A DNA stretch of 64,000 bases from Methylophaga sp. (GTDB lineage Bacteria; Pseudomonadota; Gammaproteobacteria; Nitrosococcales; Methylophagaceae): NCBI RefSeq assembly GCF_009711715.1, contig NZ_VENF01000003.1:124001-188000 (forward strand), in the 5' to 3' direction. This document shows positions 25,616 to 34,301 of this stretch, one piece after another (position 1 is the first letter of the stretch; the number at the start of each line of letters is the position of its first letter). The position numbers and the translations under genes are program-made. Under the pieces are notes generated by a model. It did no database searches. It was not told where the DNA came from and saw nothing but the letters and a program-made list of their open reading frames with translations.

Positions 25616-25882
25616 GATTATTTCTCCCTGAATGCTAGGACAAAATGCCCTTAAATTCCGTTGTTAGATAGCTGTAATGACAGCGTGCAACAGCGGGAGA
25701 CCTCACTGATTTGAGTTTAAATGAGTGAGGAAGGAAACAAACATCAAACCGCTTGATGTTTCAAATCCAACTATAACGCCAGTTATTGTTAACGAACAAG
25801 TAATCTCAACTTCACGGACTTCACAAGGTCCTATTAAACAGCGTATTTTGAACTGAAACCCTTTTGATTGCCTGGAGCGTGC

Positions 25883-27424
25883 ATGCCCGAAGATCTGCAT
25901 ATAAAAATCCGTAACCTGGAAAAGCAGGACTACCCTCAACTCAAGGAGCTGATGGACCAGATTTATCAGGATATCGGCGGCTCCTGGCCCGAACATACGA
26001 TCTTCAAACTGATTGATGACCTGCCCGAAGGTCAGATCTGCGTCGTCGACCACGACCGGATTATCGGTGTGGCGCTGGCCGTACAGGTAGATTATCAGCA
26101 GTTCAGCAACCCGCACACCTATGATGATTTGATTTCCAAACGCGAAACGATTCTGAATAACCCGAATGGGGACGCGCTCTACGGCCTGGATGTGCTGATT
26201 CACCCGGACTACCGCGGTTATCGTCTGGGCCGGCGTTTGTACGAAGCCCGAAAGGATCTTTGCCGCCAGCATAACCTGCGTGCGATTCTGGCCGGTGGCC
26301 GGATTCCCAATTATCACGAACATGCCGATGAAATGTCGCCGGCGGAATATTTCGAAGCTGTTAAAAACAAGCGTATTTACGACCCGATTCTGACTTTCCA
26401 GCTTTCCAATGATTTTCAGGTCACCCGGCTACTCAAGCAATACCTGCCCGAGGATGAGAAATCGCAGGGTTACGCGACCCTGCTGGAATGGCGCAATATT
26501 TTTTATGAGCCGGAAACCACGGTCATCGAAACCCGGAAAACACAGGTTCGTATCGGTGCCATTCAGTGGCAGATGCGCGAGGTGCATTCGGTGGAAGAAT
26601 GCCTGAATCAGGTTGAATACTTTATCGATGCGCTGTCTAACTATAAAAGTGACTTTGCCCTGTTTCCGGAGTTTTTCAATGCGGCGTTGATGGGCCTCAG
26701 TCCCGATCAGCGTAATCAGACCGAGGCGATTCGTTTCCTGGCCGGTTATACCGAGCAATTCAAGAATGAAATGTCTCAGATGGCGGTGAGCTACAACATC
26801 AATGTCATCACCGGCTCGATGCCGCTGCTTGAAGATGATGTGTTGTATAACGTTACCTATCTTTGCCGCCGTGACGGCACCATTGAGATTCAGCGCAAAC
26901 TGCATATTACGCCGCATGAACGCCGTGACTGGGTCATCGAGGGTGGAGACCAGTTGCAGGTATTCGACACCGACGCCGGTCGTATCGGCATTCTGATTTG
27001 CTATGACGTCGAGTTCCCGGAACTGGGTCGTATTCTGGCTGCGCAGGACATGGATATTCTGTTTGTGCCCTACTGGACCGATACCAAAAACGGCTATCTG
27101 CGGGTACGCAGTTGTGCCCAGGCACGGGCGATTGAAAACGAATGTTATGTCGTTATCTGCGGCAGTTGCGGCAACCTGCCCCAGGTCGAAAACCTGGACG
27201 TGCAGTATTCGCAGGCCGCCGTGTTTTCACCGTCGGACTTTTCCTATCCGCATGATGCGGTCATGGCCGAGACGACACCCAATACCGAGATGATCATGTT
27301 CTCGGATCTCGACCTCGACAAGCTGAAACTGACCCGCAGTGAAGGCTCGGTGAATAACCTCAAGGATCGCCGCCTGGAGCTTTATAGAGTGTCCTGGCTT
27401 AACAACCGTTCCCAACCTGAATAA
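25883..27424 (+). CDS. GNAT acetyltransferase-nitrilase fusion protein
   Basis: This 513-residue protein joins an N-terminal GNAT domain (about 1-170; acetyl-CoA loop in RGYRLGRRLY) to a carbon-nitrogen hydrolase domain (about 225-505). The nitrilase triad reads as E263 in LFPEFFNA, K339 in QRKLHITP and C373 in LICYDVEFPE. The same fusion is seen in Bacillus YhcX, whose substrate is unknown. Start 25883 follows a TGGAG site; an in-frame TTG five codons earlier is weaker. The MAPEG gene begins ten bases after its stop and an eIF2B-like gene follows, so the three form an operon. Confidence 0.9.
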   Translation: MPEDLHIKIRNLEKQDYPQLKELMDQIYQDIGGSWPEHTIFKLIDDLPEGQICVVDHDRIIGVALAVQVDYQQFSNPHTYDDLISKRETILNNPNGDALYGLDVLIHPDYRGYRLGRRLYEARKDLCRQHNLRAILAGGRIPNYHEHADEMSPAEYFEAVKNKRIYDPILTFQLSNDFQVTRLLKQYLPEDEKSQGYATLLEWRNIFYEPETTVIETRKTQVRIGAIQWQMREVHSVEECLNQVEYFIDALSNYKSDFALFPEFFNAALMGLSPDQRNQTEAIRFLAGYTEQFKNEMSQMAVSYNINVITGSMPLLEDDVLYNVTYLCRRDGTIEIQRKLHITPHERRDWVIEGGDQLQVFDTDAGRIGILICYDVEFPELGRILAAQDMDILFVPYWTDTKNGYLRVRSCAQARAIENECYVVICGSCGNLPQVENLDVQYSQAAVFSPSDFSYPHDAVMAETTPNTEMIMFSDLDLDKLKLTRSEGSVNNLKDRRLELYRVSWLNNRSQPE

Positions 27425-27434
27425 GGGAGAGACA

Positions 27435-27863
27435 ATGATGCCAGCAATCAGCAGTGCTTATTACATGGCTTTATGGGCCATTTTTCTGATTTTGCTTATC
27501 TGGCTGGTGCAATGGTTTATTGCCAGTTCCAGCAAAGCCCGTTATCCCGGCGCGATACCGGGTAAACTGCCTCCGGAGCTAAGCCATGAGTCCTTTGTGT
27601 TCAGGGCACACCGCACTTTTATGAATCCACTGGAAAACCTGCCGATCCTGCTGAGCACGGCCTTTCTGGCGATATTCGTTGGCGCGAGTCCGTTCTGGAC
27701 CGGCGTATTGCTGTGGGTTTATGCGCTGGCTCGTTTGGGCCATATGATTTTGTATTATCAAATCGCCACTGAAAAGAACCCCAGCCCCCGAACCTTTTTC
27801 TTTATGCTGGGCTTTCTGGCCAATGTCGGCTTATTGCTGATGTGCGGGTTGACGCTGCTCTGA
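27435..27863 (+). CDS. MAPEG-family membrane protein
   Basis: This 142-residue protein has four membrane segments and the MAPEG motif FRAHRTFMNPLENLP at about 55-69, which contains the Arg, Asn and Glu residues used for glutathione binding in eukaryotic members. In bacteria the role is unknown, possibly glutathione-dependent detoxification in the membrane. The start follows AAGGGAG. It lies between the GNAT-nitrilase and the eIF2B-like gene with gaps of 10 and 15 bases. Confidence 0.87.
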   Translation: MMPAISSAYYMALWAIFLILLIWLVQWFIASSSKARYPGAIPGKLPPELSHESFVFRAHRTFMNPLENLPILLSTAFLAIFVGASPFWTGVLLWVYALARLGHMILYYQIATEKNPSPRTFFFMLGFLANVGLLLMCGLTLL

Positions 27864-27878
27864 CCTACGGAGTTCTTT

Positions 27879-28727
27879 ATGGCTGATCGCTTTGATGACC
27901 TGCTGGCCGAGCTGAAAAATAACCGTGAGTCGGGCGCCACCTCTCTGGCCCTGCTTACCTTATCGGCGCTGAAAGATTATCTCGACGCCATGCCGGTGCA
28001 GTCTGCTGAGAAAATTGAAACTTTGTGTCAGGCATTAACAACCGCCCGGCCCAGCATGATCGCTCTGGGTAACGCATTACAGCGTTGGCAAAAGCGGCTG
28101 GAGGTGGCGGAGATTGATTTTAAACAGCAATATCTGACACAACTGGTCAAGGTTTATCAGCAACTGGCGGATGCGTCTGAGCAGGTGGCCGCGCACGCTG
28201 CCAATCTGCTCAAGCCGGGCATGACCGTGCTGACTCACAGTCGCAGTTCGCAGGTTATGGCTTTATTTGAACAGGCTCTGGAACAGCATCAGGACTTTAA
28301 GGTGATTGTCACGGTCAGTGCGCCGGGTAATGAAGGTCTGCTGGTCGCTTCGCAACTCAACCGTCTGGATGTCCCGGTCACACTTATCACTGATGCCGAG
28401 ATGGGGCTGGTTATGCCGGAGGTGGATATCAATATCAGCGGCTGTGACAGCTGGCTGACCGATCATCACTTTGTGAACAAGACCGGCACGCTACTTCAGG
28501 CGCTGGCCGCCCAGCATTTCGGTAAGCCTTTCTGGGTGCTTGCTGACAGCTTTAAAAACAGTCATCAGACCAGTCACGAAGTCACATTGGAAGCCATGCC
28601 GGCTGATGAGCTGCCATTGCCCGAAGGTGAAAAGATTGCTGCAAAAAACGTCTATTTTGAGACGATTTCCACCCGTTTAGTTGCTGGCCGGGTCGATGAA
28701 CACGGCTTGCAGGTGATGCAGCCCTAG
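27879..28727 (+). CDS. eIF-2B alpha/beta/delta-like sugar-phosphate isomerase family protein
   Basis: This 282-residue protein belongs to the IF-2B fold family, which includes methylthioribose-1-phosphate isomerase and ribose-1,5-bisphosphate isomerase as well as eukaryotic eIF2B subunits. An N-terminal helical part (about 1-110) leads to a Rossmann-like part with LTHSRSSQVM at about 112-121, VSAPGNEG and a DINISGCDSWLTDHHFVNKTGT segment (about 186-207). The family's catalytic Cys and Asp pair may correspond to the C and D in SGCDSW. The real substrate is unknown. It ends the three-gene operon. Confidence 0.82.
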   Translation: MADRFDDLLAELKNNRESGATSLALLTLSALKDYLDAMPVQSAEKIETLCQALTTARPSMIALGNALQRWQKRLEVAEIDFKQQYLTQLVKVYQQLADASEQVAAHAANLLKPGMTVLTHSRSSQVMALFEQALEQHQDFKVIVTVSAPGNEGLLVASQLNRLDVPVTLITDAEMGLVMPEVDINISGCDSWLTDHHFVNKTGTLLQALAAQHFGKPFWVLADSFKNSHQTSHEVTLEAMPADELPLPEGEKIAAKNVYFETISTRLVAGRVDEHGLQVMQP

Positions 28728-28789
28728 CTGATTTCGTCAGAACGAGTGATACCACTTACCCCGACATCGCGAGTGATATCTCGTACTCG

Positions 28790-28822
28790 GTCATCGCAGG
28801 GCCCCAGATCATGGCGATCCAG
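28790..28822 (+). repeat. REP-like unit A (GTCATCG...GGCGATCCAG)
   Basis: This unit starts GTCATCGCAGG and ends ATGGCGATCCAG. Its ends match unit C at 28928-28961, and reversed they match unit B at 28881-28915. Elements of this kind are dispersed extragenic palindromes common in proteobacteria. Confidence 0.55.
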
Positions 28823-28880
28823 TCCCTGCTTTTGGCTAACTACCAAACCTCAATGCCCGGAATTTAATCGAACGCCGGGC

Positions 28881-28961
28881 CTGGATTGCTTCGGCGTACA
28901 CTCCTCGCAATGACGTGCTTTTTTCCCCGTCATCGTGAGGCCGCAGGCCGTGGCGATCCAG
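28881..28961. repeat. REP-like palindrome made of units B and C
   Basis: Unit B (28881-28915) starts CTGGATTGC and ends CGCAATGACG. Unit C (28928-28961) starts CGTCATCG and ends GCGATCCAG, the imperfect reverse complement. A T-rich 12-base spacer separates them, giving a large hairpin. It sits just past the 3' end of acr3 and between converging genes, so it may also act as a terminator. The 250-base gap 28728-28983 holds no gene. Confidence 0.6.
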
Positions 28962-28983
28962 GCCCAGTGCTGAATAAAGCGTA

Positions 28984-30030
28984 CTAGGCGAATCTGGCAA
29001 ACCAGGGTTTGGTTTTTATCGCCAGTGCCACCAGCGACAGCATGACCGGAACTTCCACCAGCACACCCACCACGGTCGCAAGTGCCGCGCCGGACTGCAG
29101 ACCAAACAGACTGATAGCCACTGCCACGGCCAGTTCAAAGAAATTGGACGTGCCAATCAGGGCGGCCGGTGCAGCGATATTAAATGGCACTTTCCACAGA
29201 TAAGCCCAGCCATAGGCAATGACAAAGATGCCGTAGCTCTGAATCAGCAGCGGGATGGCAATCAATATAATCACCATCGGTTTGGCAAGAATCGTTTCGG
29301 CCTGAAAACCGAACAGCAACACTACGGTCGCCAGCAGCCCCAGAATTGACCAAGGTTTGACCTTGTTGGTGAATGCCGCAATTTCATGATGATCATTGCT
29401 TATATCCAGGGCCCGGCGGGTCAGATAACCAGCCAGCAAGGGGGTAACGACATAGAGTACGACCGACAGAAACAATGTTTCCCAAGGCACCAGAATCTCG
29501 GTAATACCGAGCAACAGCGCAGCGATCGGTGCAAAAGCAAACACCATAATGATGTCATTAATCGAAACCTGCACCAGCGTGTAATTGGCATCGCCTTTTA
29601 CCAGTTGACTCCAGATAAAGACCATCGCGGTACAGGGGGCCACGCCCAGCAGAATCATGCCGGCGATGTATTCCTTGGCGGTTTGCGGATCGACCAGTCC
29701 GGCAAACAGATATTCAAAGAACAGAATACCCAGCCCGGCCATGGTGAAGGGCTTGACCAGCCAGTTCACTACCAGCGTCAGGCACAGCCCTTTGGGTCGT
29801 CTGCCGACATCCTTCAGCGAGGCAAAGTCGACATTGACCATCATCGGATAGATCATCAGCCAGATAAAGACTGCCACGACCAGATTCACACTGGCGTATT
29901 CCAGCCCCGCAATCAGCCCGAAGACGCCGGGAAACACCCAGCCGAGCGTGACACCGGCAATAATACCCAGCCCAATCCAGACTGACAGGTAACGTTCAAA
30001 AATCCCCATTGGTGAGGCGCTATCGCTCAT
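28984..30030 (-). CDS. acr3: Arsenite efflux permease, ACR3 family
   Basis: This 348-residue inner-membrane carrier exports arsenite. It has about ten membrane helices, and the hallmark cysteine lies in [15 protein letters not shown] at about residues 128-142. The N-terminus reads [21 protein letters not shown], typical of Acr3. It is the last gene of the ars operon; its ATG overlaps the arsC stop by four bases. No ArsA ATPase is present, so transport is presumably driven by the membrane potential or proton gradient. Confidence 0.94.
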   Translation of the reverse strand: MSDSASPMGIFERYLSVWIGLGIIAGVTLGWVFPGVFGLIAGLEYASVNLVVAVFIWLMIYPMMVNVDFASLKDVGRRPKGLCLTLVVNWLVKPFTMAGLGILFFEYLFAGLVDPQTAKEYIAGMILLGVAPCTAMVFIWSQLVKGDANYTLVQVSINDIIMVFAFAPIAALLLGITEILVPWETLFLSVVLYVVTPLLAGYLTRRALDISNDHHEIAAFTNKVKPWSILGLLATVVLLFGFQAETILAKPMVIILIAIPLLIQSYGIFVIAYGWAYLWKVPFNIAAPAALIGTSNFFELAVAVAISLFGLQSGAALATVVGVLVEVPVMLSLVALAIKTKPWFARFA

Positions 30031-30437
30031 GGTAACTCCTGTTCGATGCGTGTTTTCAGCATAAAGAAAGCTTCATCAAATGCGGCTTCAATGTCGGCTT
30101 CGCTGCCTTCGGCCTTTGCCGGATCCGGTGTGCTCCAGTGCAAACGCTGGTACTGGCCCTGAAAGACCGGACAGGTCTCATTGGCGGCAGCATCGCAGAC
30201 CGTAATGACATAATCGAAATGCTGACCGGCAAAGTCATCCCAGGACTGGCTGCGAGGTTCGCCCGGGTCAATACCATGGCGTTTCAGGGTTTCAATCGAT
30301 TTGGGATGGACGTAACCAGCAGGAAAACTGCCGGCGCTGACCGCTTGGTATTCCCCCTGCCTGAGTTGATTAATCAGCGCCTCAGCCATGACCGAGCGGC
30401 AGGAGTTACCAGTACATAACACCAGAACTTTTTTCAT
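30027..30437 (-). CDS. arsC: Arsenate reductase, thioredoxin-coupled LMW-phosphatase type
   Basis: ArsC reduces arsenate to arsenite for export by Acr3. This 136-residue protein has the phosphatase loop CTGNSCRS near the N-terminus (CX5R). A second cysteine pair, [11 protein letters not shown] (about residues 79-89), matches the resolving cysteines of the thioredoxin-coupled class rather than the glutaredoxin-coupled E. coli type. The start at 30437 is preferred because its A is the last base of the arsI stop codon (TGATG). The gene overlaps acr3 by four bases, so translation is tightly coupled. Confidence 0.93.
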   Translation of the reverse strand: MKKVLVLCTGNSCRSVMAEALINQLRQGEYQAVSAGSFPAGYVHPKSIETLKRHGIDPGEPRSQSWDDFAGQHFDYVITVCDAAANETCPVFQGQYQRLHWSTPDPAKAEGSEADIEAAFDEAFFMLKTRIEQELP

Positions 30438-30922
30438 CAGCAGCATCCTGAACTATTGTTATCGGAAGGTTCACAGCACCCCGATGATGCCGGCACTACC
30501 GGAATCGACACCGGCGCACAGCAGGCACTGTCATCTGAAGCCGCCTTATCAGAAAATAACTGTGCATCGCCCATCGTCTGATAGGTCTCCCAGGCAATCC
30601 CCGCCGGGTCCTGCAGCCAGGATTTGTCAGATTCGGCATAGCAGCAGACCGTTTCACCTTCATCGAACATCGCGATATCGGCAGCACGCAATTGCTCACG
30701 CATGGAATCGAGTTCGGTCTCATCATCGACCTGGAAGCCGAGGTGATCGACACCCTGTTTTCCGCTTCGGGTAGAGATAGCAAAGTTAAGCCTGGGATCA
30801 TCGAGCATCCACTTGGCGTAATCGGGCATCTGTTTACTCGGTGTAGCGCCGAACAGTGCTGAATAAAACTTAACACCTTCGGCGATATCTTTGACGCCGA
30901 CATGAATATGCATTCGTTTCAT
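30437..30922 (-). CDS. arsI: ArsI/CadI-family C-As lyase or metal-binding protein
   Basis: This 161-residue VOC-fold protein resembles ArsI, which cleaves the carbon-arsenic bond of trivalent methylarsenicals, and CadI. Metal ligands appear as H5 and H7 in RMHIHVGV, H62 or so in VDHLGFQVDD, and E in WETYQT. The vicinal cysteine pair in TVCCYAESDKSW is the trait of ArsI. The C-terminus adds several cysteine pairs (ACC, GCC, GCC), often seen in this family for arsenic binding. Start 30922 follows CAGGAG and overlaps the arsR stop. Organoarsenical degradation is inferred from family. Confidence 0.86.
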   Translation of the reverse strand: MKRMHIHVGVKDIAEGVKFYSALFGATPSKQMPDYAKWMLDDPRLNFAISTRSGKQGVDHLGFQVDDETELDSMREQLRAADIAMFDEGETVCCYAESDKSWLQDPAGIAWETYQTMGDAQLFSDKAASDDSACCAPVSIPVVPASSGCCEPSDNNSSGCC

Positions 30923-31296
30923 TGTTGTGACTCCTGTTTTGACGGGGGGCAGCACGCTGATAATTCAATCACCGAGCAGCCGGTTTCGCTGTCTTCACTG
31001 ATCCTTGCCATATCGCCGCTGCAACAGTCTTTCACCATAAAACCGATGAGCTCGCGCATGGTTTCAAAATTAGCTGAATAAATCACCGACCGGCCCTGTT
31101 TGCGTGAACTCACAATATCAGCGTTAGCCAGGTGATTCAGATGGAATGACAGCGTATTGTGCGGTGTCGCGAGCTGTTCACTGATGACACCTGCCGGCAG
31201 GCCTTCCGGACCGGCTTCCACCAGCAGACGAAAGGCGCGAAGCCTTGTCTCCTGAGACAAGGCATCAAATACAATCAGAGCTTGTTGTAATTCCAT
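30919..31296 (-). CDS. arsR: ArsR-family arsenic-responsive repressor
   Basis: This 125-residue repressor has a winged-helix domain (about 5-85). The recognition region reads HNTLSFHLNHLANADIV. Trivalent-arsenic ligands are likely the cysteine pair in VKDCCSG (about 90-91) plus C-terminal cysteines (GCS, ACC), the layout of the type found with acr3 rather than the ELCVCDL type. It opens the ars operon and overlaps arsI by four bases. It has no Shine-Dalgarno; its promoter lies so close that the mRNA may be leaderless. Two identical operator-like inverted repeats precede it. Confidence 0.93.
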   Translation of the reverse strand: MELQQALIVFDALSQETRLRAFRLLVEAGPEGLPAGVISEQLATPHNTLSFHLNHLANADIVSSRKQGRSVIYSANFETMRELIGFMVKDCCSGDMARISEDSETGCSVIELSACCPPSKQESQQ

Positions 31297-31318
31297 ATGT
31301 CTATTTTTATGGACATAT
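31295..31318. promoter_or_regulatory. ArsR operator O1
   Basis: ATATGTC (31295-31301) and GACATAT (31312-31318) flank a ten-base centre. The repeat spans the arsR start codon and the -10 element, so bound repressor would block transcription. Confidence 0.7.
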
Positions 31319-31332
31319 CATCAATATGTCAA
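31304..31332 (-). promoter_or_regulatory. arsR promoter (-35 TTGACA, -10 TAAAAA)
   Basis: On the minus strand TTGACA (31332-31327) is followed after 17 bases by TAAAAA (31309-31304). The expected start of transcription is at or within one or two bases of the arsR ATG (31296), which has no ribosome site. Both ArsR operators overlap this promoter. Confidence 0.65.
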
Positions 31333-31347
31333 CAACTATCGACATAT
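31324..31347. promoter_or_regulatory. ArsR operator O2
   Basis: ATATGTC (31324-31330) and GACATAT (31341-31347) with a ten-base centre repeat the arms and spacing of O1 exactly. The two centres are 29 bases apart, just under three helical turns, so two dimers would bind on the same face. O2 covers the -35 element. Confidence 0.7.
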
Positions 31348-31416
31348 TTGATCGCTGATTGACACGGCATCGTCATGCTAAGCTGTGATTATCAAACGGA
31401 TTAGCAGGAGAGGACG

Positions 31417-32079
31417 ATGGACAAGACACTGGTAATAGGTGCCAATGGCCAGATTGGCAGACAACTGATTGGCATGATGGCGCTGGCCAATATGCCAGTC
31501 AAAGCCATGATTAGAAACAGTGAACATGCCCAGAAACTTGAGCAGCTGGGCGCCGAAATTATTCTTGCCGATTTAGAGCAGCCACTTCCCGATGAGGCAT
31601 TCTCTGACTGTGACAAAGTGGTATTCACCGCCGGTTCCGGCGGTAAAACCGGTGCTGATAAAACCATTCTTATCGACCTCTGGGGGGCGGTAAAAGCGGT
31701 GGATATGGCGAAAAAACATAATATAAAACAATTTATTATGGTCAGTTCTCGCGATGCAGGTGATCCCGAAAACGGCACCCCGGCTATCAAGCACTACAAC
31801 ATCTGCAAGCATTTTGCCGATAAGCATCTGCTGGAAAGCGGTGTTCCCTTCACCATCCTGCGTCCCGGTCGTCTGACCGATGAGGCTGCCACCGGCATGA
31901 TCACAACGACACGTCCGAGTGACCCCGACGCGATGACAATTACCCGTGCGGATGTCGCTGCCTGTATCCTGCAATGCCTGGATCATTCAGAGGCCATTAA
32001 TCAGGTCGATGAAATTTACAATGGCGATATGCCGATTGCTGAAGCCTTTATCAAAGCAGTAAAAGGCCGTCTCGGCTAG
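31417..32079 (+). CDS. NAD(P)-binding SDR/NmrA-like protein
   Basis: This 220-residue protein belongs to the atypical short-chain dehydrogenase group (YwnB/NmrA-like). The N-terminal dinucleotide loop is GANGQIGRQL at about residues 7-16. VFTAGSGGKTGADKT and the FIMVSSRDAG stretch follow the expected beta strands; LRPGRLTDE is a family motif. The usual YxxxK catalytic pair is not clear, so it may be a binding protein or a redox sensor. It is divergent from the ars operon, with a CAGGAG ribosome site, and a NYN-domain gene follows 29 bases downstream. Confidence 0.8.
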   Translation: MDKTLVIGANGQIGRQLIGMMALANMPVKAMIRNSEHAQKLEQLGAEIILADLEQPLPDEAFSDCDKVVFTAGSGGKTGADKTILIDLWGAVKAVDMAKKHNIKQFIMVSSRDAGDPENGTPAIKHYNICKHFADKHLLESGVPFTILRPGRLTDEAATGMITTTRPSDPDAMTITRADVAACILQCLDHSEAINQVDEIYNGDMPIAEAFIKAVKGRLG

Positions 32080-32108
32080 GCCCGACAAGACAAGAAAGGA
32101 TATGAGTC

Positions 32109-32852
32109 ATGGACGCAGTAAATAAACTGGCGGTTGTTATTGATGCGGATAATGCGCAACCGGGCATCGTCAGCGAGTTACTGGCTGAAATCGCCAACTA
32201 CGGTATTGCCAGTGTCAAAAGAATCTATGGTGACTGGACCTCGGCCGGATTAACCGGTTGGAAAGAAGTGCTGCTGGAACACTCGATTCAGCCAATACAG
32301 CAGTTTGCCTATACCAAGGGCAAAAACGCTACCGACAGCGCGATGATTATCGACGCCATGGATTTACTCTACACCGGTAACTTCGATGGCTTTTGTATCG
32401 TCTCCAGCGATAGCGACTTCACCCGGCTTGCTTCGAGGATTCGGGAATCCGGGCTCACCGTCTACGGCTTTGGTGAACAGAAAACACCGTCCCCTTTCGT
32501 GTCGGCCTGTGACAAATTCATTTTCACCGAGGTACTGAGACGGGCGACCGACGAGAGTCCGGCCATCAAAGCCAAGTCAAGAAACCAGCTGCGTCAGGAC
32601 AGTAAGCTGGTTCACTTGTTGAGAAGTGCCTGTGAATCCTCATCCGATGATACCGGCTGGGCGGGACTGGGCGCTGTCGGCAGCAATATCGCCAAACAGG
32701 CTCCGGAGTTTGATCCGCGCAACTATGGCTACAAAAAGCTTGGTGAACTCGTTGCAGCTACCGAGCTGTTTGAACTCGAAGAAAGACAGGCAGGTGACTC
32801 TAACGGCAGGGCTCTCTATATCAGAGATAAACGCTGGAGCGAGAATGGCTGA
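32109..32852 (+). CDS. NYN-domain ribonuclease-like protein with LOTUS/OST-HTH domain
   Basis: This 247-residue protein has an N-terminal NYN (PIN-like nuclease) domain (about 5-145). Its acidic residues are visible: D13 and D15 in VVIDADNAQ, D80 or so in NATDSAMIIDAMD, and the SSDSDFTRLASRIRE motif. A C-terminal LOTUS/OST-HTH RNA-binding domain (about 165-240) has the typical GWAGLGAVGSNI and RNYGYKKLGELV segments. The fusion is the LabA/DUF88 type thought to cleave RNA. It lies between the NAD(P)-binding protein and the sigma factor; a functional link is not shown. Confidence 0.87.
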   Translation: MDAVNKLAVVIDADNAQPGIVSELLAEIANYGIASVKRIYGDWTSAGLTGWKEVLLEHSIQPIQQFAYTKGKNATDSAMIIDAMDLLYTGNFDGFCIVSSDSDFTRLASRIRESGLTVYGFGEQKTPSPFVSACDKFIFTEVLRRATDESPAIKAKSRNQLRQDSKLVHLLRSACESSSDDTGWAGLGAVGSNIAKQAPEFDPRNYGYKKLGELVAATELFELEERQAGDSNGRALYIRDKRWSENG

Positions 32853-32936
32853 AGCCTGTTTACCCTCTCTTTCCACCCTGTCTGCGCGCAGAGCGGACGC
32901 CACTGGTGAGCGGTTTCAGAAATAGGAAGACCGCCG

Positions 32937-34169
32937 GTGACCGCCTTCATTGAGGATCTTTATCAAAACCAGTCCCGCCAGATTCTGGCTACCCTGATCC
33001 GGCTGCTCGGCGACTTTGATTTAGCCGAAGAAGCCATGCAGGATGCCTTTGCGCTCGCCATGCAAAAGTGGCCGGAGCAAGGTGTGCCGGACAACCCCCG
33101 GGCCTGGTTGATTTCGACGGGTCGCTTCAGGGCCATAGATCAGCTGAGGAAACAGGCGCGTTTTGCTCACAATCTTGATACCGTCGCCGATGAAATAGCA
33201 GCCGAAGAAGTGGATCTGGATGAGGCGGAAATTGAAGATGATCAGCTTCGACTGATCTTCACCTGCTGCCATCCGGCACTGGCTGTTGAAGCGCAACTGG
33301 CACTGACTTTACGCGAAGTCTGCGGTATGAGCACGGAAGAAGTGGCCCGTGCTTTTCTGCTCAAACCTGCCACCGTGGCGCAACGGATTGTGCGCGCCAA
33401 AAATAAAATTCGGGCTGCCCGCATTCCCTATGAAGTCCCTGCTCCGGCTCAACAAGCCGAACGTCTGCAGGTGGTTCTGCACGTTATATACCTCGTCTTT
33501 AATGAAGGTTATTCGGCTTCCAGCGGAGAACGCCTGACCCGCAACGATCTTTGTGATGAGGCCATCCGTCTCGCCCGTCTTTTGCTCAAATTATTAGCTG
33601 ATGCTGAAGTGCGGGGCTTACTGGCGCTGCTGTTACTGCAGGACTCACGAAAACTTGCCCGCAGTGATGATCAGGGTGACCTCATCCTGTTGCAGGATCA
33701 GGACCGCAGCCTGTGGGATCAGAAGCAAATCAGGGAAGGCTGTGAGATTGTCATGACAGCCTTATCCTCGCCACAGTTCGGTCCCTTCACTTTGCAGGCG
33801 GCTATCGCAGCGGTGCATGCCGAAGCGCCCTCCTTTGAACAGACCGACTGGGCCCAGATCGTGGGCTTGTACAACGCCTTGATGCAACAGGCACCCAGTC
33901 CGGTAGTGGCGCTGAACCAGGCCGTGGCTGTAGCAATGTATCAAGGCGCTGAAGTCGGTCTGGCGCGGATAGACAGGCTACTGGCCCAGGGGGAATTGCA
34001 GGACTATCATCTGGCTTATGCCGCCCGGGCAGATTTGTGTCGTCGGCTTAACCGCATTGATGAGGCAAGATCCGCCTATCAGCACGCCCTCAGCCTGACT
34101 CAGCAAGGTCCGGAACAACGCTTTCTGCAACGGCGATTGAGTGAGCTGGCATCCTCATTCGATCAGTGA
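32937..34169 (+). CDS. ECF sigma factor, ECF42 type with long C-terminal extension
   Basis: This 410-residue protein has ECF sigma regions 2 and 4 (about 10-80 and 110-165; region 4 has the TVAQRIVRAKNKIR helix-turn-helix). A C-terminal extension of about 230 residues follows, as in group ECF42, and contains FNEGYSAS and AVAVAMYQGAEVGLARID-type TPR-like segments. ECF42 factors have no anti-sigma factor and are encoded beside DGPF (YCII) genes, as here. The start is GTG with an AGGAAG site. The promoter motif TGTCGA-N17-CGAC lies just after the gene, upstream of the DGPF operon. Confidence 0.9.
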   Translation: MTAFIEDLYQNQSRQILATLIRLLGDFDLAEEAMQDAFALAMQKWPEQGVPDNPRAWLISTGRFRAIDQLRKQARFAHNLDTVADEIAAEEVDLDEAEIEDDQLRLIFTCCHPALAVEAQLALTLREVCGMSTEEVARAFLLKPATVAQRIVRAKNKIRAARIPYEVPAPAQQAERLQVVLHVIYLVFNEGYSASSGERLTRNDLCDEAIRLARLLLKLLADAEVRGLLALLLLQDSRKLARSDDQGDLILLQDQDRSLWDQKQIREGCEIVMTALSSPQFGPFTLQAAIAAVHAEAPSFEQTDWAQIVGLYNALMQQAPSPVVALNQAVAVAMYQGAEVGLARIDRLLAQGELQDYHLAYAARADLCRRLNRIDEARSAYQHALSLTQQGPEQRFLQRRLSELASSFDQ

Positions 34170-34301
34170 TTTTCATAGCCGGGTCGCAGAAATCAGTCAT
34201 TCAAACCTCCATACTCAATGGTCAGTGAAGCCTGTTTAACCGCTTTTGCGGAAACCACAAAACAAACTGATTCGCTACTTTGAAAATATTTTTTCTGAGA
34301 C

